A DNA stretch of 64,000 nt from Anastatus disparis (lineage: Eukaryota; Arthropoda; Insecta; Hymenoptera; Eupelmidae). Location of the stretch: assembly GCA_017163975.1 (NCBI GenBank), contig JAFFSR010000346.1:1612501-1676500 (forward strand), read 5' to 3'. Positions 12,124 through 25,181 of this stretch are shown here, in pieces. The stretch's first letter is position 1. Each line of letters starts with the position of its first letter. The notes under the pieces were generated by a model, which worked only from the letters and a program-made list of their open reading frames with translations, did no database searches and was not told the origin of the DNA. The position numbers and the translations under genes are program-made.

Positions 12124-12654
12124 AACTTAAGGGCATGACGGAGCTCACTACCTTCTAAAATAATTCATTAATATTTTAATTCCAAGTTCACAAGTAAACG
12201 GTACATTGGACCGAGTTCTTCCATTACAGTAAGAAAATTTGTAATATTGAACTTAAGTGCGGACAACTTACAGAATTTACCAAAACACTGTACATAAATG
12301 AGTCTGAAGTCTCCAACGTTGTTACCAACGAAAAGTTGACTTCTTTCTAAATTCCTAAATTATGGTTTTAGAATGTCAAAGAGGATTAGAAAAAGCAATT
12401 TGACATAAATAATGATCATTAAAACCATTTATAACGAAATTATAAAATATTGGGAATAATTCATACTATCAATGAAAGACCGCTTATTTCAAAAACATAA
12501 CATTTGTACTAACTGGATGAGCTTTTTATAATCGATGCGATAACGTAGAATTAATTAAAATGCATGTATAAAAATATAATATTGTTAATCAAAACCAGGG
12601 GACCTGACCTAACAAGTGCCGAATCCCCTAGAATCAAAGATATCTTACTTTAAT

Positions 12655-15459
12655 AAGTTTCCATGCCTTTGTTTGATGGATTAACCATTTTTTCTCGATG
12701 CGATAAGGAAGGCAGAACTAAAATACGTGTGTGAAAAAATCGTCATGTCAATCGAGACTAAGGAACATAACCTAACCAACGATAAATGCCATTTTACTAA
12801 CAATATCTTGCTTTAAAAAATTACCACGCCTTTGTTTTATAAATTAACCATTTTTTCTCAATGCGATAAGAAAGGCAGTACTGAAATACGTGTATAAAAA
12901 AATCGACATGACAATCAAGACTAAGGAACATAACCTAACCGGCGATGAATACCATTTTACTAAAAATATTTCGCTTTAAAAAATTCCTATGCCTTTGTTA
13001 GATGGATTCACCATTTTTTCTCGATGCGATTAGAAAAGCAGTACTCAAATACGTCTGTAAAAAAATCGTCATGTCAATCGAGACGGAGGAACATAACCTA
13101 ACTGGTGATAAATGCCATTATATTAAAGATATTTCGCTTTAAAAAATTCCCATGCCTTTGTTAGATGTATTAACCATTTTTTCTCAATGCGATAAGGCAG
13201 GCAGTACTTAAATACGTGTATGAAAAAATCGACATGTCAATCAAGAATAAGGAACATAACCTAACCGGCGATAAATACCATATTATTAATGATATTTAGC
13301 TTTAAAAAATCCTATACCTTTGTTAGATGGATTAACCATTTTGTCTCGATGCGATAAGAAAGGCAGTACTAAATACGTGTATAAAAAAATTGTCATGTCA
13401 ATCGAGACGGAGATACATAACCTAACGAACGATAAATGCCACTTTATTAAAAATATCTTGCTTTGAAAAATTCCCACGCCTTTGTTTAATAAATTAACCA
13501 TTTTTTCTCGATGTGATAAGAAAGGCAGTACTGAAATACGTGTATAAAAAAATCGACATGACAATCGAGACTAAGGAACATAACCTAACCGGCGATGAAT
13601 ACCATTTTACTAAAAATATTTCGCTTTAAAAAATTCCTATGCCTTTGTTAGATGGATTAACCATTTTTTCTCGATGCGATAAGAAAGGCAGTACTTAAAT
13701 ACATGTGTACAAAAATCGACATGACAATCAAGACTAAGGAACATAACCTAACCGGCGATGAATACCATTTTACTAAAAATATTTCGCTTTAAAAAATTCC
13801 TATGCCTTTGTTAGATGGATTCACCATTTTTTCTCGATGCGATTAGAAAAGCAGTACTCAAATACGTCTGTAAAAAAATCGTCATGTCAATCGAGACGGA
13901 GGAACATAACCTAACTGGTGATAAATGCCATTATATTAAAGATATTTCGCTTTAAAAAATTCCCATGCCTTTGTTAGATGTATTGACCATTTTTTCTCAA
14001 TGCGATAAGGCAGGCAGTACTAAAATACGTGTATGAAAAAATCGACATGTCAATCGAGACTAAGGAACATAACCTAACCGGCGATGAATACGATTTTACT
14101 AAAAATATTTCGCTTTAAAAAATTCCTATGCCTTTGTTAGATGGATTAACCATTTTTTCTCGATGCGATAAGAAAGGCAGTACTTAAATACATGTGTACA
14201 AAAATCGACATGACAATCGAGACTAAGAAACATAACCTAACTGGTGTTAAATGCCATTATATTGAAGATATTTCGCTTTAAAAAATTCCCATGCCTTTGT
14301 TAGATGTATTAACCATTTTTTCTTAATGCGATAAGAAAGGCAGTACTTGAATACGTGTATGATAAAATCGACATGTCAATCAAGAATGAGGAACATAACC
14401 TAACCGGCGATGAATACCATATTATTAAAGATATCTTGCTTTGAAAAATCCCCACGCCTATGTTTGATATATTAACCATTTTTTCTCGATGCGATAAGGA
14501 AGGCAGTACTCAAATACGTGTGTAAAAAAATCGTTATGTCAATCGAGACTGAGGAACATAACCTAACCAACGATAAATGCCATTTCAATAAAAATATCTT
14601 GCTTTAAAAAATTCCCACGCATTTGTTTAATAAATTAACTATTTTTTCTCGATGCGATAAGAAAGGCAGTACTGAAATACGTGTATAAAAAAATCGACAT
14701 GACAATCGAGACTAAGGAACATAACCTAACTGGTGATAGTTGCCATTATATTGAAGATATTTCGCTTTGAAAAATTCCCATGCCTTTGTTAGATGGATAA
14801 ACCATTTTTTCTCGATGCGATAAGAAAGGCGGTACTAAAATACGTGTATAAAAAAATCGACATGACAATCGAGACTAAGGAACATAACCTAACTGGTGAT
14901 AAATGCCATTATATTAAAGATATTTCGCTTTAAAAAATTCCCATGCCTTTGTTAGAGGGATTAACCATTTTTCCTCGATGCGATGAGAAAGGCAGTACTA
15001 TAATACGTGTATAAAAAAATCGACATGACAATCGAGACCAAGGAACATAACCTAACTGGTGATAAATGCCATAATATTAAATATACTCTGCTTTAAAAAA
15101 TTCCCATGCCTTTGTTAGATGGATTAACCATTTTTTCTCGATGCGATAAGGAAGGCAGTACTCAAATACGTGTATAAAAAAATCGGAATGTCAATCGAGA
15201 CTAAGGAACATAACCTAACCGGCGATAAATACCATATTATCAAAGATACTTGCTTTAGAAAATCCCCACGCCTTTGTTTGATGGATTAACCATTTTTTCT
15301 CGATGCGATAAGGAAGGCAGTCATAAAATACGTGTATAAAAAAATCGAGATGATAATCGAGACTAAGGAACATAACCTAACTAGTGATAAATGCCATTAT
15401 ATTAAAGATATTTCACATTAAAAAATTCCCATGCCTTTGTTATATGGATTAACCATTTA
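12655..15459 (-). repeat. 162-bp satellite array, left arm
   Basis: About 17 head-to-tail units with 162-163 bp spacing between successive AGGAACATAACCTAAC motifs. This is the reverse orientation of the right-hand array. Short ORFs here are periodic artefacts of the repeat. Confidence 0.95.
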
Positions 15460-18400
15460 AAGCAAGATATTTTTAGTAAAATAGTATTTATCGTTGGTTA
15501 GGTTATGTTCCTCAGTCTCGATTGATATGACGTTTTTTTACACACGTATTTTGGTACTGCCCTCCTTATCGCATCGAGAAAAAATGGTTAATCCATCTAA
15601 CAAAGGCATGGGAATTTTTTAAAGCGCAATATCTTTAATATAATGGCATTTATCACCAGTTAGGTTATGTTCCTTAGTCTCGATTGTCATGTCGATTTTT
15701 TTGAACACGTATTTCAGTACTGCCTTTCTTATCCCATCAAGAAAAAATGGTTAATTTATTAAACAAAGGCGTGAGAATTTTTTTAAGCAAGATCTTTTTA
15801 GTAAGATGGCTTCTATCGTTGGTTAGGTTATGTTCCTCAGTCTCGATTGATATGACAATTTTTTTACACACGTATTTTAGTACTGCCCTCCTTATCACAT
15901 CGAAAAAAAAATGGTTAATTCATCTAACAAAGGCATGGGAATTTTTTAAAGCGAAATATCTTTAATATAATGGCATTTATCACCAAATAGGTTATGTTCC
16001 TTAGTCTCGATTGTCATGTCGATTTATTTATACACGTATTTCAGTACTGCCTTTCTTATCGCATCGGGAAAAAATGGTTAATTTATTAAACAAAGGCGTG
16101 GGAATTTTTTAAAGCAAGATATTTTTAGTGAAATAGCATACATTGTTGGTTAGGTTATGTTCCTCAGTCTCGATTGCCATGACGATTTCTTTACACACGT
16201 ATTTTAGTACTGCCTTTCTTATCGCATCGAGAAAAAATGGTTAATCCATCTAACAAAGGCATGGGAATTTTTTAAAGCGAAATATCATTAATATAATGGC
16301 ATTTATTACCAGTTGGGTTATGTTCCTTAGTCTCGATCGTCATTTCGATTTTATATACACGTATTTCAGTACTGCCTTTTTTATTGCATCAAGAAAAAAT
16401 GGTTAATTTATTGAACGAAGGCGTGGGAATTTTTTAAAGCAAGATATTTTTAGTGAAATGGCATTTATCGTTGGTTAGGTTATGTTCCTCAGTCTCGATT
16501 GACATGACGATTTTTTCACACACGTATTTTATTACTGCCTTCCTTATCACATCAAGAAAAAATGGTTAATACACCTAATAAAGGGATGGGAATTTTTTAG
16601 AGTGAAATATCTTCAATATAATGGCATTTATCACCAGTTAGGTTATGTTCCTTAGTCTCGATTGTCATGTCGATTTTTTTATACACGTATTTTAGTACTG
16701 CCTTTCTCATCACATCGAGAAAAAATGGTTAATCCATCTAACAAAGGCATAAGAATTTTTTAAAGCAAAATATTTTTAGTGGAATGGCATTTATCGTTGG
16801 TTAGGTTATGTTCCTCAGTCTCGATTGACATGACGATTTTTTCACACACGTATTTTAGTACTGCCTTTCTTATTGCATCGAGAAAGAATGGTTAATTCAT
16901 TAAACAAAGGCGTGGGAATTTTTTAAAGCAAGATATTTTTAGTGAAATGGCATTTATCGTTGTTTAGGTTATGTTCCTCAGTCTCGATATATATGACGAT
17001 TTTTTCACACACGTATTTTATTACTTCCTACCTTATCACATCGAGAAAAAATGGTTAATCCACCTAACAAAGGGATGGGAATTTTTTAGAGCGAAATATC
17101 TTCAATATAATGGCATTTATCACCAGTTAGGTTATGTTCCTTAGTCTCGATTGTCATGTCGATTTTTTTATACACGTATTTCAGTACTGCCTTTCTTATC
17201 GCATCGAGAGAAAATGGTTAATTAATTAAACAAAGGCGCGGAAATTTTTTAAAGCAAGATATTGTTAGTAATATGGCATTTATCGTTGGCTAGGTTATGT
17301 TCCTCAGTCTCGGTTGACATGACGATTTTTTCACACACGTATTTTAGTACTGCTTTCCTTATCGCATCGAGAAAAAATGGTTAAGAGGAGGTCACGTATC
17401 TATGTCCTTTTCTAATCAAAGAAATGATTTTTTTACAAAAACTAATAACTTTAGCAAAAAATGAAGAGAAAGCCGCATCTCGAATCAAAAAAAGCAATAT
17501 TTTCTTTGATTAGAAAGAATTAATTTTATTGCTTTGTTTTCAAGAAAACCTTGAAAAACTTAAATCATAGAGGTTAGGGTGGACAATGTGGTTTTTCAAG
17601 GTTTTCTTGGGAACGAAGCAATAAAATTAATTTTTTCTTATCAAAGAAAATATTCCTCTTTTTGATACAAGATACGGCTTTCTCTTCATTTTTTGCTAAA
17701 GTTATTAGTTTTTGTAAAAAAATCATTTCTTTGATTAGAAAAGGACAGAGATACGTGACCTCCTCTTAATCCATTTAACAAAGGCATGGGAATTTTATAA
17801 AGTGAAATATCTTTAATGTAATGGCATTTATCACCAGTTAGGTTAAGTTCCTTAGTCTCGATTGTCATGTTGATTTTTTTATACACGTATTTTAGTACTG
17901 CCTTTCTTATTGCATCGAGAAAAAATGGTTAATTTATTAAACAAAGGCGTGGGAGTTTTTTAAAGCAAGATGTTTTTAGTAAAATGGAATACATCGTTAG
18001 TTAGGTTATGTTCCTCAGTCTCGATTGACATGACAATTTTTTTGCACACGTATTCTAGTACTGCCTTTCTCATCGCATCGAGAAAAAATGGTTAATCCAT
18101 GAAACAAAGGCGTAGGAATTTTTTAATGCAAAATATCTTTAATTATATGGTATTTATCGCCGGTGAGGTCATGTTCCTTAGTCTCGATTGACATGTCGAT
18201 TTTCTTATACACGTATTTGAGTACTGCCTTTCCTATCGCATCGAGAAAAAATGGTTAATCCATCTAACAAAGGCTTAGGAATTTTTTGAAGCGAAATATC
18301 TTTAATATGATGGCATTTATCACCAGTTAGGTTATGTTCCTTAGTCTCGATTGTCATGTCGATTTTTTTATACACGTATTTCAGTACTGCCTTTCTTATC

Positions 18401-21400
18401 GCATCGAGAAAAAATAGTTAATTTATTAAACAAAGGCGTGGGAATTTTATGAGGCAAGATTTTTTTAGTAAAATGGCATCTATCGTTGGTTAGGTTATGT
18501 TCCTCAGTCTCGATTGACATGACGATTTTTTTATACACGTATTTCAGTACTGCCTTCCTCATCGCATCGAGAAAAAATGGTTAATCCATCTAACAAAGGC
18601 TTACGATTTTTTTAAAGCGAAATATCTTTAATATAATGGCATTTATCACCAGTTAGGTTATGTTCCTTAGTCTCGATTGTCATGTCGATTTTTTTATACA
18701 CGTACTTCAGTACTGCCTTTCTTATCGCATCGAGAAAAAATAGTTAATTTATTAAACAAAGGCGTGGGAATTTTTTAAGGCAAGATTTTTTTAGTAAAAT
18801 GGCATTTATCGTTGGTTAGGTTATGTTCCTCAGTCTCGATTGCCATGACGATTTTTTTACACACGTATTTCAGTACTGCCTTCCTCATCGCATCGAGAAA
18901 AAATGGTTAATCCATCTAACAAAGGCTTAGGAATTTTTTAAAGGGAAATATCTTTAATATAATGGCATTTATCAATAGTTAGGTTATGTTTTTTAGTTTT
19001 GATTGTCATGTCGATTTTTTCAGACACGTATTTCAGTACTGCCTTTCTTATCGCATCGAGAAAAAATAGTTAATTTATTAAACAAAGGCGTGGGAATTTT
19101 TAAAGGCAAGATTTTTTTAGTAAAATGGCATTTATCGTTGGTTAGGTTATGTTCCTCAGTCTCGATTGCCATGACGATTTTTTTACAGACGTATCTCAGT
19201 ACTGCCTTCCTTATCGCATCGAGAAAAAATGGTTAGTCCATCAAACAAAGGCGTGGAAATTTTTTAAAGCAAGATATCTTTAATAATATGGTATTTATCG
19301 CCGGTTAGGTTATGTTCCTTACTCTCGATTGACATGTCGATTTTTTTATACACGTATTTTAGTACTGCCTTTCTCATCGCATCGAGAAAAAATGGTTAAT
19401 CCATCTAACAAAGGCATAAGAATTTTTTAAAGCAAAATATTTTTAGTAAAATGGTATTCATCGCCGGTTAGGTTATGTTCCTTAGTCTCGATTGTCATGT
19501 CGATTTTTTTATACACGTATTTAAGTACTGCTTTTCTTATCGCATCGAGAATAAATGGTTATTCCATCTAACAAAGGCATAAGAATTTTTTTAAGCAAAA
19601 TATTTTTAGTAAAATGGTATTCATCGCCGGTTAGGTTATGTTCCTTAGTCTCGATTGTCATGTCGATTTTTTATACACGTATTTCAGTACTGCCTTTTTC
19701 ATTGCATCAAGAAAAAATCGTTAATTTATCAAACAAAGGCGTGGGAATTTTTTAAAGCGAAATATCATTAATATAATGGCATTTATTACCAGTTAGGTTA
19801 TGTTCCTTAGTCTCGATTGTCATGTCGATTTTTTATACACGTATTTCAGTACTGCCTTTTTTATTACATCAAGAAAAAATGGTTAATTTATTCAACCAAG
19901 GCGTGGGAATTTTTGAAAGCAAGATATTTTTAGTGAAATGGCATTTATCGTTGGTTAGGTTATGTTCCTCAGTCTCGATTGACATGACGATTTTTTCACA
20001 CACGTATTTTATTACTGCTTTCCTTATCACATCGTGAAAAAATGGTTAATCCAACTAACAAAGGGATGGGAATTTTTTAAGCAAGATATTTTTAGTAAAA
20101 TGGCATTTATCGTTGTTTAGGTTATGTTCCTCAGTCTCGATTGACATGACGATTTTTTCACACACGTATTTTAGTACTGCCTTTCTTATTACATCGAGAA
20201 AAAATGGTTAATCCACCTAACAAAGGGATGGGAATTTTTTTGAGCGAAATATCTTCAATATAATGGCATTTATCACCAGTTAGGTTATGTTCCTTAGTCT
20301 CGATTGTCATGTCGATTTTTTTATACACGTATTTTAGCACTGCCTTTCTTATTGCATCGAGAAAAAATGGTTAATTTATTAAACAAAGGCGTGGGAGTTT
20401 TTTTAAAGCAAGATGTTTTTAGTAAAATGGCATACATCGTTAGTTAGGTTATGTTCCTCAGTCACGATTGACATGACGATTTTTTCACACACGTATTTTA
20501 GTACTGCCTTCCTTATCGCATCGAGAAAAAATGGTTAATCCATCTAACAAAGGGATGGGAATTTTTTAAAGCGAAATATCTTTAATATATTGGCATGTAT
20601 GACCAGTTAGGTTATGTTGCTCAGTCTCGATTGACATGACGATTTTTTTATACACGTATTTCAGTACTGCCTTTCTTATCGCATCGAGAAAAAATAGTTA
20701 ATTTATTAAACAAAGGCGTGGGAATTTTATGAGGCAAGATTTTTTTAGTAAAATGGCATCTATCGTTGGTTAGGTTATGTTCCTCAGTCTCGATTGACAT
20801 GACGATTTTTTTATACACGTATTTTAGTACTGCCTTTCTCGTTGCATCGAGAAAAAATGGTTCATCCATTTAACAAAGGCATGAGAATTTTTTAAAGCAA
20901 AATATTTTTAGTAAAATGGTATTCATCGCCGGTTAGGTTATGTTCCTTAGTCTCGATTGTCATGTCGATTTTTTTATACACGTACTTCAGTACTGCCTTT
21001 CTTATCGCATCAAGAAAAAATGGTTAATTAATTAAACAAAGGCGCGGGAATTTTTTAAAGCAAGATATTGATAGTAAAATGGCATTTATCGTTGGTTAGG
21101 TTATGTTCCTCAGTCTCGATTGACATGACGATTTTTTTGCACACGTATTCTAGTACTGCCTTTCTTATCGCATCGAGAAAAAATGGTTAATCCATCTAAC
21201 AAAGGGATGGGAATTTTTTAAAGCGAAATATCTTTAATATAATGGCATTTATCACCAGTTAGGTTATGTTCCTTAGTCTCGATTGTCGTGTCGATTTTTT
21301 TCACACGTATTTTAGTACTGCCTTTCTTATCGCATCGAGAAAAAATGGTTAATCCATCTAACAAAGGGATGGGAATTTTTTAAAGCAAAATATCTTTAAT

Positions 21401-22025
21401 TATATGGTATTTATCGCCGGTGAGGTTATGTTCCTTAGTCTCGATTGACATGTCGATTTTTTTATACACGTATTTGAGTACTGCCTTTCCTATCGCATCA
21501 AGAAAAAATGGTTAATCCATCTAACAAAGGCTTAGGAATTTTTTGAAGCGAAATATCTTTAATATGATGGCATTTATCACCAGTTAGGTTATGTTCCTTA
21601 GTCTCGATTGTCATGTCGATTTTTTTATACACGTATTTCAGTACTGCCTTTCTTATCGCATCGAGAAAAAATAGTTAATTTATTAAACAAAGGCGTGGGA
21701 ATTTTATAAGGCAAGATTTTTTTAGTAAAATGGCATTTATCGTTGGTTAGGTTATGTTCCTCAGTCTCGATTGCCATGACGATTTTTTTACGCACGTATT
21801 TCAGTACTGCCTTCCTTATCGCATCGAGAAAAAATGGTTAATCCATGAAACAAAGGCGTGGAAATTTTTTAAAGCAAGATATCTTTAATAATATGGTATT
21901 CATCGCCGGTTAGGTTATGTTCCTTAGTCTCGATTGTCATGTCGATTTTTTTATACACGTATTTTAGTACTGCCTTTCTTATCGCATCGAGAAAAAATGG
22001 TTAATCCATTTAACAAAGGCATGGG
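15460..22025 (+). repeat. 162-bp satellite array, right arm, first part
   Basis: Roughly 38 units containing GTTAGGTTATGTTCC and ATCGCATCGAGAAAAAATGG. Units mostly alternate between two types: one with CACCAGTTAGG, CCTTAGTCTC and GTCATGTCGA, the other with CGTTGGTTAGG, CCTCAGTCTC and GACATGACGA. The effective repeat is therefore a dimer of about 325 bp. A third type (CGCCGGTTAGG) is scattered. It is interrupted by a MITE at 17385 and ends at the Polinton. Confidence 0.95.
17385..17765. mobile_element. TTAA-flanked fold-back MITE, family F1 (381 bp), inside the satellite
   Basis: Ends GAGGAGGTCACGTATC / GATACGTGACCTCCTC, flanked by TTAA 17381-17384 and 17766-17769. Neighbouring units contain the unoccupied site GGTTAATCCAT, so the insertion and its duplication can be read directly. 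Confidence 0.95.
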
Positions 22026-22105
22026 AGTAGATAGGCTATAGGCATACTGTGTCATGTTCATTCTGTATCACCCCCTCTCTTTTCAAAGTGATACAGTATC
22101 CTACG
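22026..22105 (+). repeat. Polinton left terminal inverted repeat
   Basis: The first 20 bp (AGTAGATAGGCTATAGGCAT) are identical to the inverse of 38910-38929. Similarity continues, with mismatches, through TGTATCACCCCCTCTCT to position 22105, about 80 bp, which is short for this class. A further GGCATACTGTATCAC motif recurs at 22,124-22,138. Confidence 0.9.
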
Positions 22106-22431
22106 TAACCTAAAGCATATGCAGGCATACTGTATCACTCCCCTCTTTTTCAAAGCGATCCAGTACCCTACGTATTTCAAAGCAAATGTATGGGTTCTAA
22201 AAACACCTTCCTTTTCTCAAAGTACGTATAGATCCTCCTCTTTTCTCATGTTTTTTAGTACCCCCTCTCTTTCGACAGTGATTTAGTATCCGCGTGTACT
22301 TTGAAGCACATAGATCCCCCCCCCCTCATTTTATTTTTTAAGCCGAAAAAAAATAGGGCCGCCCACTCTGTGGTTTCTTTTGAATTGCTGGTGTACGTTA
22401 AAAAAAATATACGCGACCTATCCATCCTCAG

Positions 22432-22885
22432 TTAAAAAGATAAAATTTTCCGATCATAGATGATCGGAAGTGTATGAAAGTCTTTTTATCTTGAAAAGGA
22501 AATGATAACTTGAAAAAAATTTATGCTCTGAAAAGATACAATTTTTCGGTTGTGAACGTTCGAAAGTTTTCTTTAGGAAACCATAAAAAATTAATAAGTA
22601 AAATTGTCATATGCATTCTCCTTCTTATCTTGAAAAGGAAATGATAACTTGAAAAAAAATTCATGCTCTGAAAAGATACAATTTTTCGGTTGTGAACGTT
22701 CGAAAGTTTTCTTTAGGAAACCATAAAAAATTAATAAGTAAAATAGTCAGATGCATTCTATTTATCTTGAAAAGGAAAATGATATCATGAAAAAAATTTA
22801 CGAAACCCTTCCGTCTTCTGTTAAAATTTCCGGTCATAAATGTTTAACGGTTTTCTTGAGGAAACCAAAAAAAAAAATCATTTAA
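22432..22885 (+). repeat. Subterminal tandem repeats, about 138-bp period
   Basis: Two nearly identical copies (about 22,487-22,624 and 22,625-22,761) share CTTGAAAAGGAAATGATAAC and GGTTGTGAACGTTCGAAAG. A third, diverged copy runs to about 22,885, with a partial copy in front. Possible replication or packaging signal near the terminus; function inferred only. Confidence 0.75.
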
Positions 22886-23225
22886 TGATAAAAATTATTT
22901 ATCTGAGAAAAAAGAAGATCGTTTGTTCTCAGGAATGAGATTTATAATCTAAAATAAAATTCATTTACTGTCTCGATCCTTAGAAAACAATAAGATAAAA
23001 ATTTAGGCGTATGTAGGACTAATGCTGAATGGACAAAAATTTTTTCAAGGGAGGTATTTATTTTTAGGGGGGAATTTTTCCACTAATCGTAAAATTTTTA
23101 TTTCATAATATCATAGCAAGATAAGAATCCCAGTTTTTCACATAATTACCCTGTTGCAAGCTGCAACTCGTCAGTTCTCCGATCATCTTTGAGTTTTCTA
23201 CATTAGAAGAAAAACTAGAAGAAAA

Positions 23226-24471
23226 ATGTGTGAGGAGCAAAATAAGTGTATAAAAACAGTGCAAGAAAAAATAAGATGGATCGTCAATAATGGACCTACA
23301 TTGATCATGATGTTAGATTATGCATCATGGGCAATGAAAGCGGTGGATTCATGTAAGTTGAGTATAATAAATTTTTTGAGAACAATAAAATTATTTTTTA
23401 TTATAATTATTTGTTTTAAAATTTGCCAATAAAATCAATTTTTAACTTTTTTTGAGAATAATAGAATTATTTTTTTATTATAATTATTTATTGATTTAAA
23501 TAATAATAAATAATAAAATTCATTTTCAACTTTTCTTTTCAGTGCCAATACTTCCAACTACTGCGGCTATGGAGCAATTAAATGAAGGGATATGTCAACC
23601 GCAGAGATCGAGATCGGAATCAAGGTCGAAATCTAAATCAAGGTCGAAGTCGAATCCTCGTTCAAGCTCAAACACATCATCATCGAGTGGTTCGAGCACA
23701 AGTTCAAGCTCGAGCGGTTCAAGCTCGAATAGTTCAAATTCGAGAAGTTCCAGCTCGAGCGGTTCAAGCTCAAGCAGTTCAAATTCGAGAAGTTCCAGCT
23801 CGAGCGGTTCAAGCTCAAGCAGTTCAAATTCGAGCAGTTCCAGCTCGAGCTCGAGCTCCCGCACATCATCGAGTGGATCGGACACGAAGTCAAATAAAAG
23901 TGCAAAAAAAACTACAAATGATGCAGTTTCAACATCCAAAAAAAGAAAAGCGGAAAGTAAGTTTTATTTTTATTTCTATTTTAATTTTTTTATAATAATT
24001 TTTTAACTATAAAAATTATAATATAATAATTATAAAAAATTGTATTGTTCTTCATGTTTTCAATTTATTTTTTATTTCCTTTTCGATTTTTTATAATAAT
24101 TTTTTTAATTATAAAAAAAATTTATAATAATTAAAATTTATGTTTGCAGCTGAGGAAAACGTTGAAAAAAATAAAAGAGCAGCTGATGAGAAGGCGTTAC
24201 AAGAAGTTCAAGAGACTTCGTCAACACGTACAGGTAAAAAAACTATTTTTAAAAAATATACTTGGAAAAAAAATTTTTTTTACTTATACAAAAATAATTT
24301 TTATTAATTTTGTTTTCAGGATCCAAGAATAACTTTATACTTCCTTCAACTCAAATATCGATACGAGAACATGATGAAAGAAGTAAAAGGTTACAATTGA
24401 AGCAACCTCAAGATGTGGAATGTGCGCAATCAGGCAAACCACGTATCAAGTATGAAATTATAAACTTATGA
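23226..24471 (+). CDS. Four-exon Ser-rich protein of the Polinton
   Basis: Exons 23226-23352, 23543-23956, 24150-24233 and 24320-24471 join through GT-AG introns in one frame of 258 residues ending in TGA. The N-terminal ~45 residues contain a short hydrophobic helix. Residues ~60-150 are Arg/Ser then almost pure Ser with Arg, Asn and Gly, built from a repeated 60-bp DNA unit. A basic cluster (KKRKAE) near residue 180 could be a nuclear localisation signal. The C-terminus is charged and predicted disordered. An initiator-like TCAGTT lies at 23171-23176. Function unknown. The introns imply nuclear transcription. Confidence 0.75.
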
Positions 24472-24802
24472 TTTGTAATTATTATGTAAATATAATTTTT
24501 GTTTAATATATATTAAATAAAAATAAAAAACAAAAAAAAACAAAAAATGAAAAGATGTATTGCTTCATTTTTTTTTCATTCCTATCCCATCGTTAATTTA
24601 TATAATCACAAAAAAAATTTTCTTCATTCTACATATATACATTATTCAAATAACTTAATAATACATAAAAATTTCAGAATATTTATTCTAATTATTTCAT
24701 ATTAAAAATATTTGTCATTGCAATAAATATTATATAACAAAATTATGACGTGATTGATTACTTGAACAGAGCGTAACTCGAAAAAAAGTATTTTTATCAT
24801 TT

Positions 24803-25000
24803 AATTTCGTGAAACATAGTACGATGATATTTCTTTCCTAAATATTATACTATAAATATAATGTTATCACAATTAATTATCACTAAGAAACATGAAAAAA
24901 AAAATTTCGTGAAACACAGTACGATTATATTTCTTTTTTAAATATTATACTATAAATATAATGTTATCATAATTAATTATCACTAAGAAACATGAAAAAA
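24803..25000 (+). repeat. Two tandem copies of a ~99-bp AT-rich unit
   Basis: Both copies share TTCGTGAAACA(T/C)AGTACGAT and ATTATCACTAAGAAACATGA. They lie between the convergent 3' ends of the Ser-rich gene and the minus-strand gene. The remainder of 24,472-25,181 shows no gene. Confidence 0.8.
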
Positions 25001-25181
25001 ACGATACGTTATCAAAATACACCCTTTTGCCTTAGAAATCTCCAATTATAATTTTTAACCATTAAAAATTAAAATTATTTATTCCGATGAGGACAATAAG
25101 GTTTAGAAAAAACAAGAAATAAAAAACTTTTATTATATTAATTTTTATTATATTTATAAATTTATTCGTAATATATTCTTA

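Noticed and set aside
13286..21000. Many 60-90-residue frames in the satellite
   Set aside because: They recur with the repeat period, on both strands, and share no codon conservation beyond the DNA repeat.
12655..22025. Telomere-type TTAGG repeats (GGTTAGG motif)
   Set aside because: The motif occurs once per 162-bp unit, not in tandem.
12655..22025. CRISPR array
   Set aside because: Units are continuous repeats without unique spacers, in a eukaryotic context.
23595..23939. Minus-strand Glu/Leu/Asp-rich frames
   Set aside because: Antisense shadows of the Ser-rich repeat; the plus-strand spliced gene explains the region.
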